From Mycolicibacterium poriferae (GTDB taxonomy: Bacteria > Actinomycetota > Actinomycetes > Mycobacteriales > Mycobacteriaceae): a stretch of DNA of 64,000 nucleotides. The DNA lies in NCBI RefSeq assembly GCF_010728325.1, contig NZ_AP022570.1, positions 4,588,001 through 4,652,000 on the forward strand, in the 5' to 3' direction. The stretch's first letter is position 1; every line of letters starts with the position of its first letter. Position numbers and translations under genes: made by a program. Below are positions 48,302 to 63,843 of the stretch, piece by piece. Under the pieces are notes generated by a model, which made no database searches, had not been told where the DNA came from, and saw only the letters and a program-made list of their open reading frames with translations.

Positions 48302-48807
48302 TGAGCGACGACGTACGGTACCGGACCATGGACAGCCCGGTCGGGACGCTGACGCTGGCGGGAAACGGCGGCCGTCTGCGTCACCTGCGCATGACGGATC
48401 AGACGTATGAACCGGACCGGTCGGGCTGGCTGCGCGACGACGAGGCGTTCGGCGATGCGGTGACCCAACTCGAGGAGTACTTCCGCGGCGAACGCCAACA
48501 CTTCGAACTCTCCCTGGATATGGTCGGTACAGCGTTTCAACGCCGGGTCTGGGAGGCGCTGATGACCATTCCCTACGGTGAAACCCGCTCATACGGAGAG
48601 ATCGCGCGACAGATCGAGGCGCCCGGGGCGTTCCGCGCGGTCGGCTTGGCCAACGGGCACAACCCGATTGGCATCATCGTGCCCTGTCACCGGGTCATCG
48701 GGGCCAACGGCAGCCTCACCGGGTACGGCGGGGGCATGGAGCGGAAGAAGACGTTGCTCGGACTGGAGCGCAGTCACGCGTCGGCGCTACCGACGTTGTT
48801 CGATTAG
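48301..48807 (+). CDS. ogt: Methylated-DNA--protein-cysteine methyltransferase Ogt
   Basis: 168 residues. Acceptor Cys129 is in PCHRVIG, with YGETRSYGEIA and the Asn hinge region before it. It removes O6-alkyl groups from guanine in a suicide reaction. Overlap with alkA puts both adaptive-response steps in one operon; it supplies the methyltransferase that the Ada-AlkA protein lacks. It corresponds to Rv1316c. Confidence 0.96.
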   Translation: MSDDVRYRTMDSPVGTLTLAGNGGRLRHLRMTDQTYEPDRSGWLRDDEAFGDAVTQLEEYFRGERQHFELSLDMVGTAFQRRVWEALMTIPYGETRSYGEIARQIEAPGAFRAVGLANGHNPIGIIVPCHRVIGANGSLTGYGGGMERKKTLLGLERSHASALPTLFD

Positions 48808-48840
48808 CACCGCGACGCAGCACGTCGCAGAGACTCGGGC

Positions 48841-48859
48841 GCGCCTGGTAACCAGGCGC
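48841..48859. terminator. Hairpin between convergent ogt and merR-type genes
   Basis: GCGCCTGGT and ACCAGGCGC are perfect inverted arms around one base (7-bp stem with a 5-nt loop if folded). It lies between the ogt stop and the regulator stop and can serve both strands. The upstream GCAGAGACTCGGGCG resembles the flank of the glgB hairpin. Confidence 0.65.
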
Positions 48860-48860
48860 T

Positions 48861-49235
48861 CTACCGAAGTGCCACTCCGTGGCGACGGGCATTGGCCTCC
48901 AGACGTTTTTGCTCTCGCGCCAGGAGTCGACTGACTTCCCGCAGGCCACTGATCTGCTTGTCGATGCGCTCGCGCTGTTCGGCCACCAGCCGCGCGCCGT
49001 CCGCGCAGTTGATGTCGCGGGCACGTACACCGTCGAGCACACTGCGGATCTCGTCCAGGGAGAAACCCATCGACTGCATGCTGCGGAGCAGTCTGATCTC
49101 ACCAACGAGCTTCTCGGGATAGTCGCGGTAGTTTCCGCGGATGCGGGGCACCGTCCCCAACAAGCCGCGACGCTCGTAATACCGCAGCGCGTGGCGACCG
49201 AGTCCGGTTCTCGCTTCGAGTTCAGCGATCTGCAT
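48861..49235 (-). CDS. MerR family transcriptional regulator
   Basis: 124 residues. The winged helix-turn-helix is at residues 1-68 (IAELEARTGLGRHALRYYERRGLL) and a coiled dimerisation helix at about 75-120. No conserved metal-binding cysteine pair is present (one Cys only, near residue 77), so a metal sensor is unlikely. Divergent from an SRPBCC gene whose promoter contains a matching palindrome, so it probably controls that gene and itself. Confidence 0.85.
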   Translation of the reverse strand: MQIAELEARTGLGRHALRYYERRGLLGTVPRIRGNYRDYPEKLVGEIRLLRSMQSMGFSLDEIRSVLDGVRARDINCADGARLVAEQRERIDKQISGLREVSRLLAREQKRLEANARRHGVALR

Positions 49236-49247
49236 GCGCGTTCCGCC

Positions 49248-49279
49248 TTGACTGTAGACCGTGGTCTACACCTTAGTGT
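49248..49279 (+). promoter_or_regulatory. MerR-type promoter with 20-bp spacer and central palindrome
   Basis: -35 TTGACT (49248-49253) and -10 TAGTGT (49274-49279) are separated by 20 bp. Between them lies the perfect palindrome TGTAGACC-GT-GGTCTACA (49253-49270). Overlong spacers that the regulator must twist are the signature of MerR activation. Confidence 0.72.
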
Positions 49280-49311
49280 TCGGCGACCGATCACACACGA
49301 GGAGAGTGACC

Positions 49312-49776
49312 ATGCATCTACTGGCCGCCGCCACTATCAGTGTCGACTGTCCCCGCGCGAAAGCGTTTGCCTACGCCGCCGACCTGGAGAACTTCGGCGA
49401 ATGGTTTCCGGGTGTCATTGCCATCGTGGCACGCGATCAACTGGCATTCACGACGATCGACAAGCAATATTCGGAGCAGGTCACCGTACCGTTGCGCGGA
49501 ACTCGTGAGGTGGGATTGCGGGTCGTCGATGTCGATGAACCGCGACGGATCGTCACCGAAGGGGACCTTGCACTGTTGCTACCCCGTATGGAGATGGAGT
49601 TCTGCGACGCCGCAGCCGGCTCGTGTGTCATTCATTGGCGCATGTTCAGCCGAGTGCAATCGGCGTGGCTAAGTCGTTCCGCGATTCCGCTTGCCGGGCT
49701 GTTGATGCGTCGGCGGGCACGAGTGGGCCTGCGGACCTTGAAGGCACGCTTAGAAGCGCATGCGCAAATCCCATGA
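49312..49776 (+). CDS. SRPBCC superfamily protein controlled by MerR
   Basis: 154 residues from the ATG at 49312 with GAGGAGA upstream. The start HLLAAATISVDCPRAKAFAYAADLENFGEWFPGV (cited in part) and hydrophobic C-terminal helix fit a START-like ligand-binding fold. No catalytic function is assignable. It is the only gene visible under the MerR promoter, so it may bind or modify the signal ligand. Confidence 0.72.
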   Translation: MHLLAAATISVDCPRAKAFAYAADLENFGEWFPGVIAIVARDQLAFTTIDKQYSEQVTVPLRGTREVGLRVVDVDEPRRIVTEGDLALLLPRMEMEFCDAAAGSCVIHWRMFSRVQSAWLSRSAIPLAGLLMRRRARVGLRTLKARLEAHAQIP

Positions 49777-49838
49777 TCTGCTCGCCGCCGCCCAACGCCC
49801 GGTGACCGAGGCCTCCGACGCTCTTGAGTGCACGAATG

Positions 49839-49871
49839 CCGGTGCCCCCCAACTGTGTTGGGGGGCACCGG
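49839..49871 (-). terminator. Terminator of the rRNA operon
   Basis: A perfect 14-bp inverted repeat (CCGGTGCCCCCCAA and its complement) with a 5-nt loop starts 10 bp after the 5S rRNA. No T-run follows on the minus strand, which is common for mycobacterial terminators. Confidence 0.85.
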
Positions 49872-49880
49872 TTTTAAGGT

Positions 49881-49997
49881 GTGTTCGGCGGTGTCCTACT
49901 TTTCCACCCGGGTGGGTAGTATCATCGGCGCTGGCAGGCTTAGCTTCCGGGTTCGGGATGGGTCCGGGCGTTTCCCTGCCGCTATGGACCGCCGTAA
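49881..49997 (-). rRNA. rrf: 5S ribosomal RNA
   Basis: About 117 nt. On the minus strand it begins TTACGGCGGTC and ends CGCCGAACAC, with the conserved CGAACCCGGAAGCTAAG loop. Ends are by similarity and accurate to a few nt. The spacer to 23S is about 125 nt. Confidence 0.95.
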
Positions 49998-50122
49998 CTG
50001 TATTCACTCGTTTTTGAGTGCCCCCCTTTTTTTGTGGGGGGAGGTGTGTGGGCCCCGTGTTTTGGTGGTGGGGTGTGGTCGTTGTTGTTTGACCGTGTGG
50101 TGTGGTTGCGAGGTTTTGGGGT

Positions 50123-55204
<5,082 letters not shown>

Positions 55205-55232
55205 CCCCCGGACAAACCGGGCAGAATCCGAA

Positions 55233-55268
55233 TCAGAAAAATCTGACCAAGCAACCAGAAAAATCTGG
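55233..55268 (-). repeat. Two small A-loop hairpins in the 16S leader
   Basis: TCAGA-AAAA-TCTGA (55233-55246) and CCAGA-AAAA-TCTGG (55255-55268) are near-identical 14-nt inverted repeats about 30-60 nt before 16S. A related CAGAAAAATTTG occurs in the internal spacer near 53288. They probably help leader folding or processing. Confidence 0.55.
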
Positions 55269-55336
55269 CATCAAAAAAACATCCACCCCTAAACGGGAAA
55301 AAGAGGTGAACAAAAACAACAAACAAAAACCACCAA

Positions 55337-55361
55337 ACACACTATTGAGTTCTCAAACAAC
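55337..55361 (-). promoter_or_regulatory. rRNA leader boxA region and 16S processing-stem arm
   Basis: The transcript here contains TTGAGAACTCAATAGTGTG, the conserved mycobacterial leader that includes the boxA antitermination region. The same stretch is complementary to the spacer at 53519-53543, with ten consecutive pairs at one end, so it also forms the stem around 16S. Confidence 0.7.
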
Positions 55362-55387
55362 ATGTCCCTGTTTCGGGCAACCCTGCC

Positions 55388-55417
55388 AGCTTAGATCACT
55401 CTGGCTAGGAAGGTCAA
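55388..55417 (-). promoter_or_regulatory. Proximal rRNA promoter
   Basis: -35 TTGACC (55412-55417) and -10 TAAGCT (55388-55393), 18-bp spacer. It lies about 180 nt before 16S and fits the sigma-A promoter class of mycobacterial rrn operons. Confidence 0.8.
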
Positions 55418-55478
55418 GCCCCGTCCTGTGTTGTCCGCTCGTTTCCGTTCGGACCCGGCCGGTTGGCTTCTGGCGGAA

Positions 55479-55507
55479 ATACTACGCGCTGTCGCGCAAA
55501 CGCCCAA
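55479..55507 (-). promoter_or_regulatory. Distal rRNA promoter
   Basis: -35 TTGGGC (55502-55507) and -10 TAGTAT (55479-55484), 17-bp spacer, 37 bp after the murA stop. A second, weaker promoter in tandem is common in mycobacterial rrn leaders. The rest of the 340-nt murA-16S gap is leader RNA. Confidence 0.6.
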
Positions 55508-55544
55508 ACAGCCAGCGTACAGACTGTTTCGGTGCCGCGCAGCG

Positions 55545-56798
55545 TTATGCGACGCGTTCGATCTCGGCCCCGAGACCGACCAGGTTCTCGACGAACCGGG
55601 GGTAGCCGCGATCGATGTGGAAGACGTCGTGGACCTCCGTGTCGCCGTCAGCGACCAATCCCGCCAGCACCAGCCCGGCACCGGCCCGGATGTCCGACGA
55701 CCACACCGGAGCACTCGACAGCTGCGGTATCCCCCGCACCACTGCGTGATGACCGTCGGTGCGCGCATCGGCGCCGAGCCGGATCATCTCCTCGACGAAC
55801 CGGAACCGTGCCTCGAATACGTTCTCCGTGATCATCGACGTGCCGTCGGCGATCGCAGCCAGGCCGATCGCCATCGGTTGCAGGTCGGTCGGGAAACCGG
55901 GGAACGGGAGCGTCGCGACGTTGACCGCTTTCGGACGGTCGTACTGAACCACCCGGAATCCGTTGTCGTTCTGGGTGACGGTGGCACCAGCGTCGTGCAG
56001 TTTGTGCAGCACCAGCTGAAGGTGCGCCGGATCGACGCCGGATACGGAGATGTCGCCCCGGGTCATCGCGGCTGCGATGCCCCACGTCGCCGCCACGATC
56101 CGGTCACCGATCACCCGGTGTTCTGTCGGATAGAGCCGGTCGACACCGGTGATCGTCAACGTCGACGAACCGGCGCCCGAGATCTGCGCCCCCATCTGAT
56201 TGAGCATCGTGCACAGATCGACCACGTCGGGTTCTCGTGCCGCGTTGTGAATCGTCGTCACCCCGTCGGCCAGCACCGCGGCCATCAGGATGTTCTCGGT
56301 CGCACCCACCGAGGGGAACTCCAACTGGATCTCCGCGCCGTGCAGGTGATCGGCCTCGGCGACGACACAGCCGTGTTCGATGTTGCACCGCGCCCCGAGC
56401 TGTCGCAGACCCGACTGGTGCATGTCCAAGGGTCGGGAGCCGATCGCGTCGCCGCCGGGCAAGGCGACCTTGGCCCGCTTACATCGGCCCACCAGGGGGC
56501 CGAGCACACACACCGACGCCCGGAACTGACGCACCGCGGCGAAGTCGGCATCGTATTTCGGTTCGTCGGGGGAGGTGATACGCACGACGTCGCCGTCGAG
56601 TTCGACGTTGGCCCCCAACCCCCGCAGAACTTCGGCCATCAGGGGAACGTCGAGGATGTCGGGGCAATTCGTGATGGTGCTGGTGCCGTCGGCGAGCAGC
56701 GCAGCCGCCATCAGCTTCAGGACGCTGTTCTTGGCGCCCCCGACGGCGACTTCGCCTGATAACCGGCTGCCACCGGCCACCACGAAATGCTCGCTCAC
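55545..56798 (-). CDS. murA: UDP-N-acetylglucosamine 1-carboxyvinyltransferase MurA
   Basis: 417 residues from a GTG. Catalyses the first committed step of peptidoglycan synthesis using phosphoenolpyruvate. The active-site loop reads [11 protein letters not shown], with Asp117 where most bacteria have the fosfomycin-modified Cys115, so intrinsic fosfomycin resistance is expected. The KNSVLKL and [11 protein letters not shown] blocks are intact. A leaderless -10 TACACT lies 7 nt upstream. It corresponds to Rv1315, upstream of the rRNA operon as in M. tuberculosis. Confidence 0.97.
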   Translation of the reverse strand: MSEHFVVAGGSRLSGEVAVGGAKNSVLKLMAAALLADGTSTITNCPDILDVPLMAEVLRGLGANVELDGDVVRITSPDEPKYDADFAAVRQFRASVCVLGPLVGRCKRAKVALPGGDAIGSRPLDMHQSGLRQLGARCNIEHGCVVAEADHLHGAEIQLEFPSVGATENILMAAVLADGVTTIHNAAREPDVVDLCTMLNQMGAQISGAGSSTLTITGVDRLYPTEHRVIGDRIVAATWGIAAAMTRGDISVSGVDPAHLQLVLHKLHDAGATVTQNDNGFRVVQYDRPKAVNVATLPFPGFPTDLQPMAIGLAAIADGTSMITENVFEARFRFVEEMIRLGADARTDGHHAVVRGIPQLSSAPVWSSDIRAGAGLVLAGLVADGDTEVHDVFHIDRGYPRFVENLVGLGAEIERVA

Positions 56799-56805
56799 GC
56801 CGGTT

Positions 56806-56884
56806 AGTGTAAACAGCCCGCCGGGCCGTGTCAGGCTGCCGAGCCGCAGGCCGTCACGCCGGTCGGCAGGGCGTGCCGTAGCGT
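56806..56884. promoter_or_regulatory. Divergent leaderless promoters of murA and the adenosyltransferase gene
   Basis: Minus-strand TACACT (56806-56811) is 7 nt before the murA GTG; plus-strand TAGCGT (56879-56884) is 6 nt before the ATG at 56891. Both fit leaderless starts. Confidence 0.6.
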
Positions 56885-56890
56885 TTCAGT

Positions 56891-57484
56891 ATGGCTGTGC
56901 ACCTCACCCGGATCTACACCCGTACCGGCGACGATGGGACCACCGGCCTCAGCGATTTCAGCCGGGTCTCGAAAAACGATCTGCGCCTCTCGGCGTATGC
57001 GGACTGTGATGAGGTCAACGCGGCAATCGGGGTGGCGGTAGCGCTCGGCTCCCCTGAGGGGCGCGTGCGCGAGGTGCTTCTGCAGATCCAGAACGACCTG
57101 TTCGACGCCGGCGCGGATCTGTCGACACCGGTCGTGGCGGAACCCGAGTATCCGCCGCTGCGCATCGAACAGCGCTACATCGACCGCTTGGAGTCGTGGT
57201 GCGACGAGTTCAACGAAGGTCTGCCCGCACTGAACTCGTTCATCCTGCCCGGCGGCACACCGTTGTCCGCGCTGCTGCAGGTCGCCCGGACCGTGGCGCG
57301 TCGTGCCGAGCGGTCAGCGTGGCAGGCGGTCGACGCGCACGGCGAATCGGTCAGCGTGTTGCCCGCGAAGTATCTGAACAGGCTCTCGGATCTGCTGTTC
57401 ATCTTGTCCCGTGCGGCCAACCCGGACGGAGATGTGCTCTGGCAGCCCGGCGGACAGCGAAAAGTCGACGACGCCGAGCGCTGA
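56891..57484 (+). CDS. PduO-type ATP:cob(I)alamin adenosyltransferase
   Basis: 197 residues. ATP-binding N-terminus IYTRTGDDGTTGL and the cobalamin-site helix ARRAERSAW with Asn-Pro near LSRAANPDGD. It makes adenosylcobalamin, the cofactor of methylmalonyl-CoA mutase; the epimerase of that pathway is at 35470. It corresponds to Rv1314c. It is convergent with the DUF2550 gene (9 bp apart). Confidence 0.93.
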   Translation: MAVHLTRIYTRTGDDGTTGLSDFSRVSKNDLRLSAYADCDEVNAAIGVAVALGSPEGRVREVLLQIQNDLFDAGADLSTPVVAEPEYPPLRIEQRYIDRLESWCDEFNEGLPALNSFILPGGTPLSALLQVARTVARRAERSAWQAVDAHGESVSVLPAKYLNRLSDLLFILSRAANPDGDVLWQPGGQRKVDDAER

Positions 57485-57493
57485 CCGGCAGGG

Positions 57494-57940
57494 TCAGAAG
57501 CTCCGCCGCCGGGTCCGCGGGGACGGTCGGGACTCCAACCACGAGGTGAACGCGGTCAATGCCCCGCGATCCAGCGCGATCTCATAACCCCGCCCGCGTT
57601 CGGGCCCGGTGTCGCGCAACTCCAGGATGATGATCTCGTTGGTCATGATGTCGAATTCGTCGCCGCGCGGCGAGCGGCGAGAGACGACTTCCAATCCTCG
57701 CCGGGTCAGCGTCCGATCCGGCCACCAACGGATGCTGGACAGTCGATAGAAACCGGCCTCGCCTCCCCGGTAGCGCATGACGCCGTGCCGCCAACCGTGT
57801 CCACCGATGGCCGGTACGTCCCGGAGGATCGCCGCTGTCCCACCCACCTGCCGCAGCTTCCAGAGGCGGTAGAACAACGCCGCGACGAGCAGCGCGAGCA
57901 CACAGACCAGCGCGACCATGAACAGCATGGACGCGCTCAC
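57494..57940 (-). CDS. DUF2550 membrane-anchored protein
   Basis: 148 residues. One N-terminal membrane helix (about 5-25) followed by a cytoplasmic or periplasmic domain with RLSSIRWWPDRTLTRRGLEV and an Arg-rich tail. It is 11 bp downstream of atpC on the same strand and matches Rv1312 in family and position. Function is unknown; an alternative start is the ATG at 57928. Confidence 0.85.
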   Translation of the reverse strand: MSASMLFMVALVCVLALLVAALFYRLWKLRQVGGTAAILRDVPAIGGHGWRHGVMRYRGGEAGFYRLSSIRWWPDRTLTRRGLEVVSRRSPRGDEFDIMTNEIIILELRDTGPERGRGYEIALDRGALTAFTSWLESRPSPRTRRRSF

Positions 57941-57951
57941 CCGGCCGCTTC

Positions 57952-58317
57952 CTAGTCGATCTGCCCCAGGGCGCGCAGACGTGCGCGCCCCCAGGCGGCC
58001 GTCCTGGGATCGTCGGACTCCGAATCCTGTTTGGCCTCGTCGGCGTTGATCTCGGATTCGAACTGCGCGTTCTCGACCAGGATCCGGACCGCTTCTTCGG
58101 TGACGGACAGGAACCCGCCATCGACGGCGATCCTCAGGTCGTCCTCGCCCTCCCGCTCGACCCGCACCATCGCGTCGTCGACGAGCTGCGCGACGAGCGG
58201 AATGTGATTCGGCAGGATGCCGATCTCACCGGCGGTGGTGCGGGTGAACAGGAACGTCGCCTCGCCGGTCCACAGCTCGCGTTCCACGGCAACGATCTCG
58301 AGATTGAGAACCGCCAC
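57952..58317 (-). CDS. atpC: ATP synthase epsilon subunit
   Basis: 121 residues. N-terminal beta-sandwich ([32 protein letters not shown], cited in part) and a short C-terminal helical domain. In F1 it sits on the central stalk and inhibits ATP hydrolysis. It follows atpD by 71 bp, a longer gap than elsewhere in the operon. Confidence 0.95.
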   Translation of the reverse strand: MAVLNLEIVAVERELWTGEATFLFTRTTAGEIGILPNHIPLVAQLVDDAMVRVEREGEDDLRIAVDGGFLSVTEEAVRILVENAQFESEINADEAKQDSESDDPRTAAWGRARLRALGQID

Positions 58318-58388
58318 GTCACACCACCTTTCGGAGCTCGATGCTCGCCGAACTCATCACACTTGTCCGTTCTTCGCGCGAGCGCTCA

Positions 58389-59837
<1,449 letters not shown>

Positions 59838-59859
59838 TTACGGGCCGAACTACTGAAGG

Positions 59860-60789
59860 TCATTTGGCGTCGGCCAGCGCGTTGGCGCCGCCGACGATCT
59901 CGCTGATTTCCTGGGTGATCTGAGCCTGACGTTCGCGGTTGGCGGCCAGCGTCAGGGCCTTGATCAGATCGTCGGCGTTGTCGGTCGCCGACTTCATCGC
60001 GCGGCGTCGCGACGCCGACTCCGAGGCCGCCGCCTCCAGCAGGGCGGCGTAGACCCGGGTGGCCACATATCGCGGCAGCAGCGCGTCGAACAGCGTCTCC
60101 GCATCGGGCTCGAACGAGAACAGCGTGCGGGGCCCTTCTTCGGGCTGCTCGTCCTCGATGTACTCGACCACCATCGGCGCGATCCGACGGGCCACTGCGC
60201 TCTGCGACAACATCGACTTGAACTCGGTGAACACGATGTGCAGCTCGTCCACACCGAGGATGCCGTCGTCGCCCGGCTCGTCACCGTCGTCGTCGGCCCC
60301 GGACATGAACGCGGTCACGAGCGTGTCGGCGATGTCGCGGGCATGCTCGTAGTCGGGCCGCTCGGAAAACCCGGTCCAGGAATCGGTCACGGTGCGCTGA
60401 CGGAAGTTGAAGTAACCCAACGCCTTCCGGCCCACCACGTACAGGACCGGGTTCTTGCCTTCTTCCCGCAGCAGCGAGAAGAGCTCTTCAGCCTGGCGCA
60501 GCACGTTGGCGTTGTAGGCACCGCAGAGCCCGCGGTCCGAGGACACCACGAGGACGCCGGCCCGCTTGGCGCCCTCCCGCGGAACCAACAGCGGATGATC
60601 CAGCGCGCTCGCGCTGGCCAGCTCGGTGAGCATGTTGGTGATCTCGGTGCTGTACGGCCGAGCCGCCTCGACTCGGGCTTGCGCCTTGCCGATCCGCGAG
60701 GTGGCGATCAGTTCCTGTGCCTTGGTGATCTTCTTGATCGACCCGGCGGAACGGATACGCCCGCGGAGCTCACGCAGTGTTGCAGCCAT
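59860..60789 (-). CDS. atpG: ATP synthase gamma subunit
   Basis: 309 residues. Long N- and C-terminal helices ([42 protein letters not shown]) form the rotor. An acidic insert [14 protein letters not shown] near residue 165 is the mycobacteria-type gamma loop implicated in coupling and low ATPase activity. Confidence 0.97.
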   Translation of the reverse strand: MAATLRELRGRIRSAGSIKKITKAQELIATSRIGKAQARVEAARPYSTEITNMLTELASASALDHPLLVPREGAKRAGVLVVSSDRGLCGAYNANVLRQAEELFSLLREEGKNPVLYVVGRKALGYFNFRQRTVTDSWTGFSERPDYEHARDIADTLVTAFMSGADDDGDEPGDDGILGVDELHIVFTEFKSMLSQSAVARRIAPMVVEYIEDEQPEEGPRTLFSFEPDAETLFDALLPRYVATRVYAALLEAAASESASRRRAMKSATDNADDLIKALTLAANRERQAQITQEISEIVGGANALADAK

Positions 60790-60819
60790 CTAGCTCTCCA
60801 GACCCTTCAGCGCTCGGTC

Positions 60820-62460
60820 CTACTTCCCGGCCTGCTTACGGACCTTGACCGACTCCTTCTGGACATCTTCTTCGTCCATGGCCTCGGTCTCGGCCTCGTT
60901 GACCACCGAGCTTCCGTCCGAGGCGGAGAAGCCCTTCTTGAACTCGTTGATCACGTCGGACAGCTTCTCCTGAGCTTCCTCGGAGAGCTTCTTGGTCTCC
61001 CGGATCTCGTCGATGATGCCTTCGTGGGAGGCCTTGACGTGCTCGAGCAGCTCGGTTTCAAAGCGTGCGACGTCTTCCACCGGAACGGAGTCGAGGTGCC
61101 CACCGGTACCCAGGAAGATCGACACGACCTGATCCTCGACGGCGTACGGCGTGTACTGGGGCTGCTTGAGCAGCTCCACCAGCCGCGCACCGCGGTCCAG
61201 CTGGGCCTTTGATGCGGCGTCAAGGTCGGAGGCGAAGGCGGCGAACGACTCCAGCTCACGGAACTGTGACAGCTCCAGACGCAGCGAGCCGGCCACCTCC
61301 TTCATCGCCTTGATCTGCGCGGCGCCGCCGACGCGCGACACCGACACACCGACGTTGATGGCCGGCCGCACGCCCTGGTTGAACAGGTCGCTCTCCAGGA
61401 AGCACTGGCCGTCGGTGATCGAGATGACGTTGGTCGGGATGAAGGCCGAGATGTCGTTGGCCTTGGTCTCGATGATCGGCAGGCCGGTCAGCGAGCCACC
61501 GCCCAGTTCGTCGGACAGCTTGGCGCAGCGCTCGAGCAGCCGGGAGTGGAGGTAGAACACGTCGCCGGGGAACGCTTCGCGGCCCGGCGGGCGGCGCAGC
61601 AGCAGCGAGATCGCGCGGTAGGCGTCGGCCTGCTTGGTCAGGTCGTCGAACACGATCAGCACGTGCTTGCCGTCGTACATCCAGTGCTGACCGATGGTCG
61701 AGCCGGTGTAGGGGGCAAGCCATTTGAAGCCGGCGGAGTCCGACGCGGGTGCGGCGACGATGGTCGTGTACTCCATCGCGCCGCCCTCTTCGAGGGCCCG
61801 CTTCACCGAGGCGATCGTGGTGCCCTTCTGGCCGATCGCGACGTAGACGCAGCGCACCTGCTGCTTGGGATCGCCGGTCTCCCAGTTCTTGCGCTGGTTG
61901 AGGATGGTGTCGACGCAGACGGCGGTCTTGCCGGTCTTGCGGTCACCGATAATCAGCTGCCGCTGGCCACGACCGATCGGGGTCATCGAGTCGATGGCCT
62001 TGATACCGGTCTGCAGCGGCTCGCTGACGCTCTGTCGCTGCACCACCGAGGGGGCCTGCAGCTCGAGCGCGCGGCGCTCGCTGGACTCGATGTCACCCTG
62101 CCCGTCGATCGGCTCGCCGAGGGGGTTGATGACGCGCCCGAGGAATGCGTCGCCGACAGGTACCGACAGCACCTCGCCGGTGCGCTTGACCTGCTGGCCC
62201 TCCTCGATCTTGCCGAACTCACCGAGGATCACGGCGCCGACGCTGTGCTCGTCGAGGTTCAATGCGACGCCGAGGACGCCGCCGGGGAACTCGAGCAGCT
62301 CCTGGGTCATCACCGAGGGCAGACCCTCGACGTGGGCGATGCCGTCACCGGCGTCGATGACGGTGCCGACCTCTTCGCGATCGGAATCCGCGGAGAAGGA
62401 GGAGACGTAGTCCTCGATCGCGCCTTGGATGTCAGCAGCCGAGATAGTCAACTCTGCCAT
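60820..62460 (-). CDS. atpA: ATP synthase alpha subunit
   Basis: 546 residues. Walker A GDRKTGKT and the VISITDGQ segment are present. The C-terminus is extended by about 35 residues (acidic, then Lys-rich, ending VRKQAGK), as in other mycobacteria, where it suppresses ATP hydrolysis. 30 bp after the next gene's upstream neighbour atpFH stop region; the start is ATG 62460. Confidence 0.98.
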   Translation of the reverse strand: MAELTISAADIQGAIEDYVSSFSADSDREEVGTVIDAGDGIAHVEGLPSVMTQELLEFPGGVLGVALNLDEHSVGAVILGEFGKIEEGQQVKRTGEVLSVPVGDAFLGRVINPLGEPIDGQGDIESSERRALELQAPSVVQRQSVSEPLQTGIKAIDSMTPIGRGQRQLIIGDRKTGKTAVCVDTILNQRKNWETGDPKQQVRCVYVAIGQKGTTIASVKRALEEGGAMEYTTIVAAPASDSAGFKWLAPYTGSTIGQHWMYDGKHVLIVFDDLTKQADAYRAISLLLRRPPGREAFPGDVFYLHSRLLERCAKLSDELGGGSLTGLPIIETKANDISAFIPTNVISITDGQCFLESDLFNQGVRPAINVGVSVSRVGGAAQIKAMKEVAGSLRLELSQFRELESFAAFASDLDAASKAQLDRGARLVELLKQPQYTPYAVEDQVVSIFLGTGGHLDSVPVEDVARFETELLEHVKASHEGIIDEIRETKKLSEEAQEKLSDVINEFKKGFSASDGSSVVNEAETEAMDEEDVQKESVKVRKQAGK

Positions 62461-62509
62461 GGCTTTTCGCTTCCTGCCTTTTGGTGTTCTAGAGGGTCTG
62501 TGAGTTCGG

Positions 62510-63841
62510 TCAGTCGGGCAGCCGGGTCTCGGCCGACGCCAGCCGCGAGGACAGCGACCCGTCGATGACCTCGTCGCCGACGGTCACGGTGAGACCGCCG
62601 AGGAGCGAGGGGTCGACGTGCAGCTGCACCGACACCGGATGGCTGTAGATGCGGGTGAGCACCTCGGTGAGGCGGGTGCGCTGGGCGTCACTGAGCTCGG
62701 CGGCGGCGGTGATGTGTGCGACCACCTCACCGCGACGGGAGACCGCCAGCTCGGCAAGCTCTCGCACCGCATCGTCGGCCCGCTCGCCGTGCAGTAGCTC
62801 CACGGTCTGGGCCAGCAACGCCTTCGTTGTGCCGTTGGCCTTGCTCCCGAGAAGCTTGTCCAGCAACCCGATTCGGCCTTCAGCGGGCGTGGTGTAGTCG
62901 CTCAACAGGGCGCTCAGCTGGGACTCACCGTCGAGAATCCGGCTGAAGCGGAAGAGCTGCTCTTCGACCTCACCAGCCTCGTCGTTGCGCTCGGCGCGCA
63001 CCAGCAGCGCGAGGCGGGCGAGGTAGCGGATCGCGTAGGCCAGGTCGTCCTCGGTGGACCAGCGCTGGGCCACCGCGGTTTTGACCAACTCGAGCGCGGT
63101 GTCGGACACCTTCCCCGACAACAGCGCCTCGGCCAGTCCGCTCTTGGCTTCGCCGCTGTCCGTCGGCTCGCCCAGATGCTTGCTTAGCACCGGCTGGGAC
63201 ACCAGCAGCTTGGCCACCGAAACCAGATCGTCGGCCAGCGACGTGAGGCCGTCGGCGGGCACGTCGGTGGTCTGCTCGTCGAACCGCGAGACCACGACCT
63301 GCATCGCCTCGCGGCTGGTGGCCCGCATCTTGGCTCCGGCGCTGTCGGCGACGTTGGCCTCCGAGGGCGCCATCGCGTCGAGTTCGTCGAGGAACCGGTC
63401 CACCGTCGCAGCACGATTCGAGTCGTCGGAGACGTGCTGCTGCACGAGATCCCGCGCCCGGTTCACCGATTCGGTGCCCAGTTCCTGGCGGAGCTCGCGG
63501 ATCAGCTGCTGTCGCAGCAGTTCCTTTTGCGCGGCACCTTGGACCTTGATGCGCTCGACGTCGGCGTCGGCCTGCTCCCGCAGCTGAGCGGAGATCTTCT
63601 CGGCGTCTGCGCGAGCCTCCTCGACCACCCGCTTCGCCTCGGCCTCGGCTTCGGCGACCGCTTCGGCGTGCTTCTCGTCGGCGCGCGCCACCTTCTCCGC
63701 CGCAGCGGAACTGTCCTCCAACTGCTGGCGGACGTTGTCCTGCTGCGTGCGCATCATGTTCCGCACCGGCGGCACCACGTAGCGCACCACCAGGAACACG
63801 ATCACCACGAACCCGATGAACTGACCGATGAATGTCGACAT
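62510..63841 (-). CDS. atpH: ATP synthase b-delta fusion subunit
   Basis: 443 residues. An N-terminal membrane helix (about 5-25) and long charged coiled coil (Glu/Ala/Lys-rich, about 35-160) are the b-like part; the C-terminal 180 residues are the delta subunit ending [20 protein letters not shown]. The fusion is typical of mycobacteria (Rv1307). It forms the peripheral stalk with AtpF, whose gene ends 2 bp upstream. Confidence 0.97.
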   Translation of the reverse strand: MSTFIGQFIGFVVIVFLVVRYVVPPVRNMMRTQQDNVRQQLEDSSAAAEKVARADEKHAEAVAEAEAEAKRVVEEARADAEKISAQLREQADADVERIKVQGAAQKELLRQQLIRELRQELGTESVNRARDLVQQHVSDDSNRAATVDRFLDELDAMAPSEANVADSAGAKMRATSREAMQVVVSRFDEQTTDVPADGLTSLADDLVSVAKLLVSQPVLSKHLGEPTDSGEAKSGLAEALLSGKVSDTALELVKTAVAQRWSTEDDLAYAIRYLARLALLVRAERNDEAGEVEEQLFRFSRILDGESQLSALLSDYTTPAEGRIGLLDKLLGSKANGTTKALLAQTVELLHGERADDAVRELAELAVSRRGEVVAHITAAAELSDAQRTRLTEVLTRIYSHPVSVQLHVDPSLLGGLTVTVGDEVIDGSLSSRLASAETRLPD

Positions 63842-63843
63842 GC

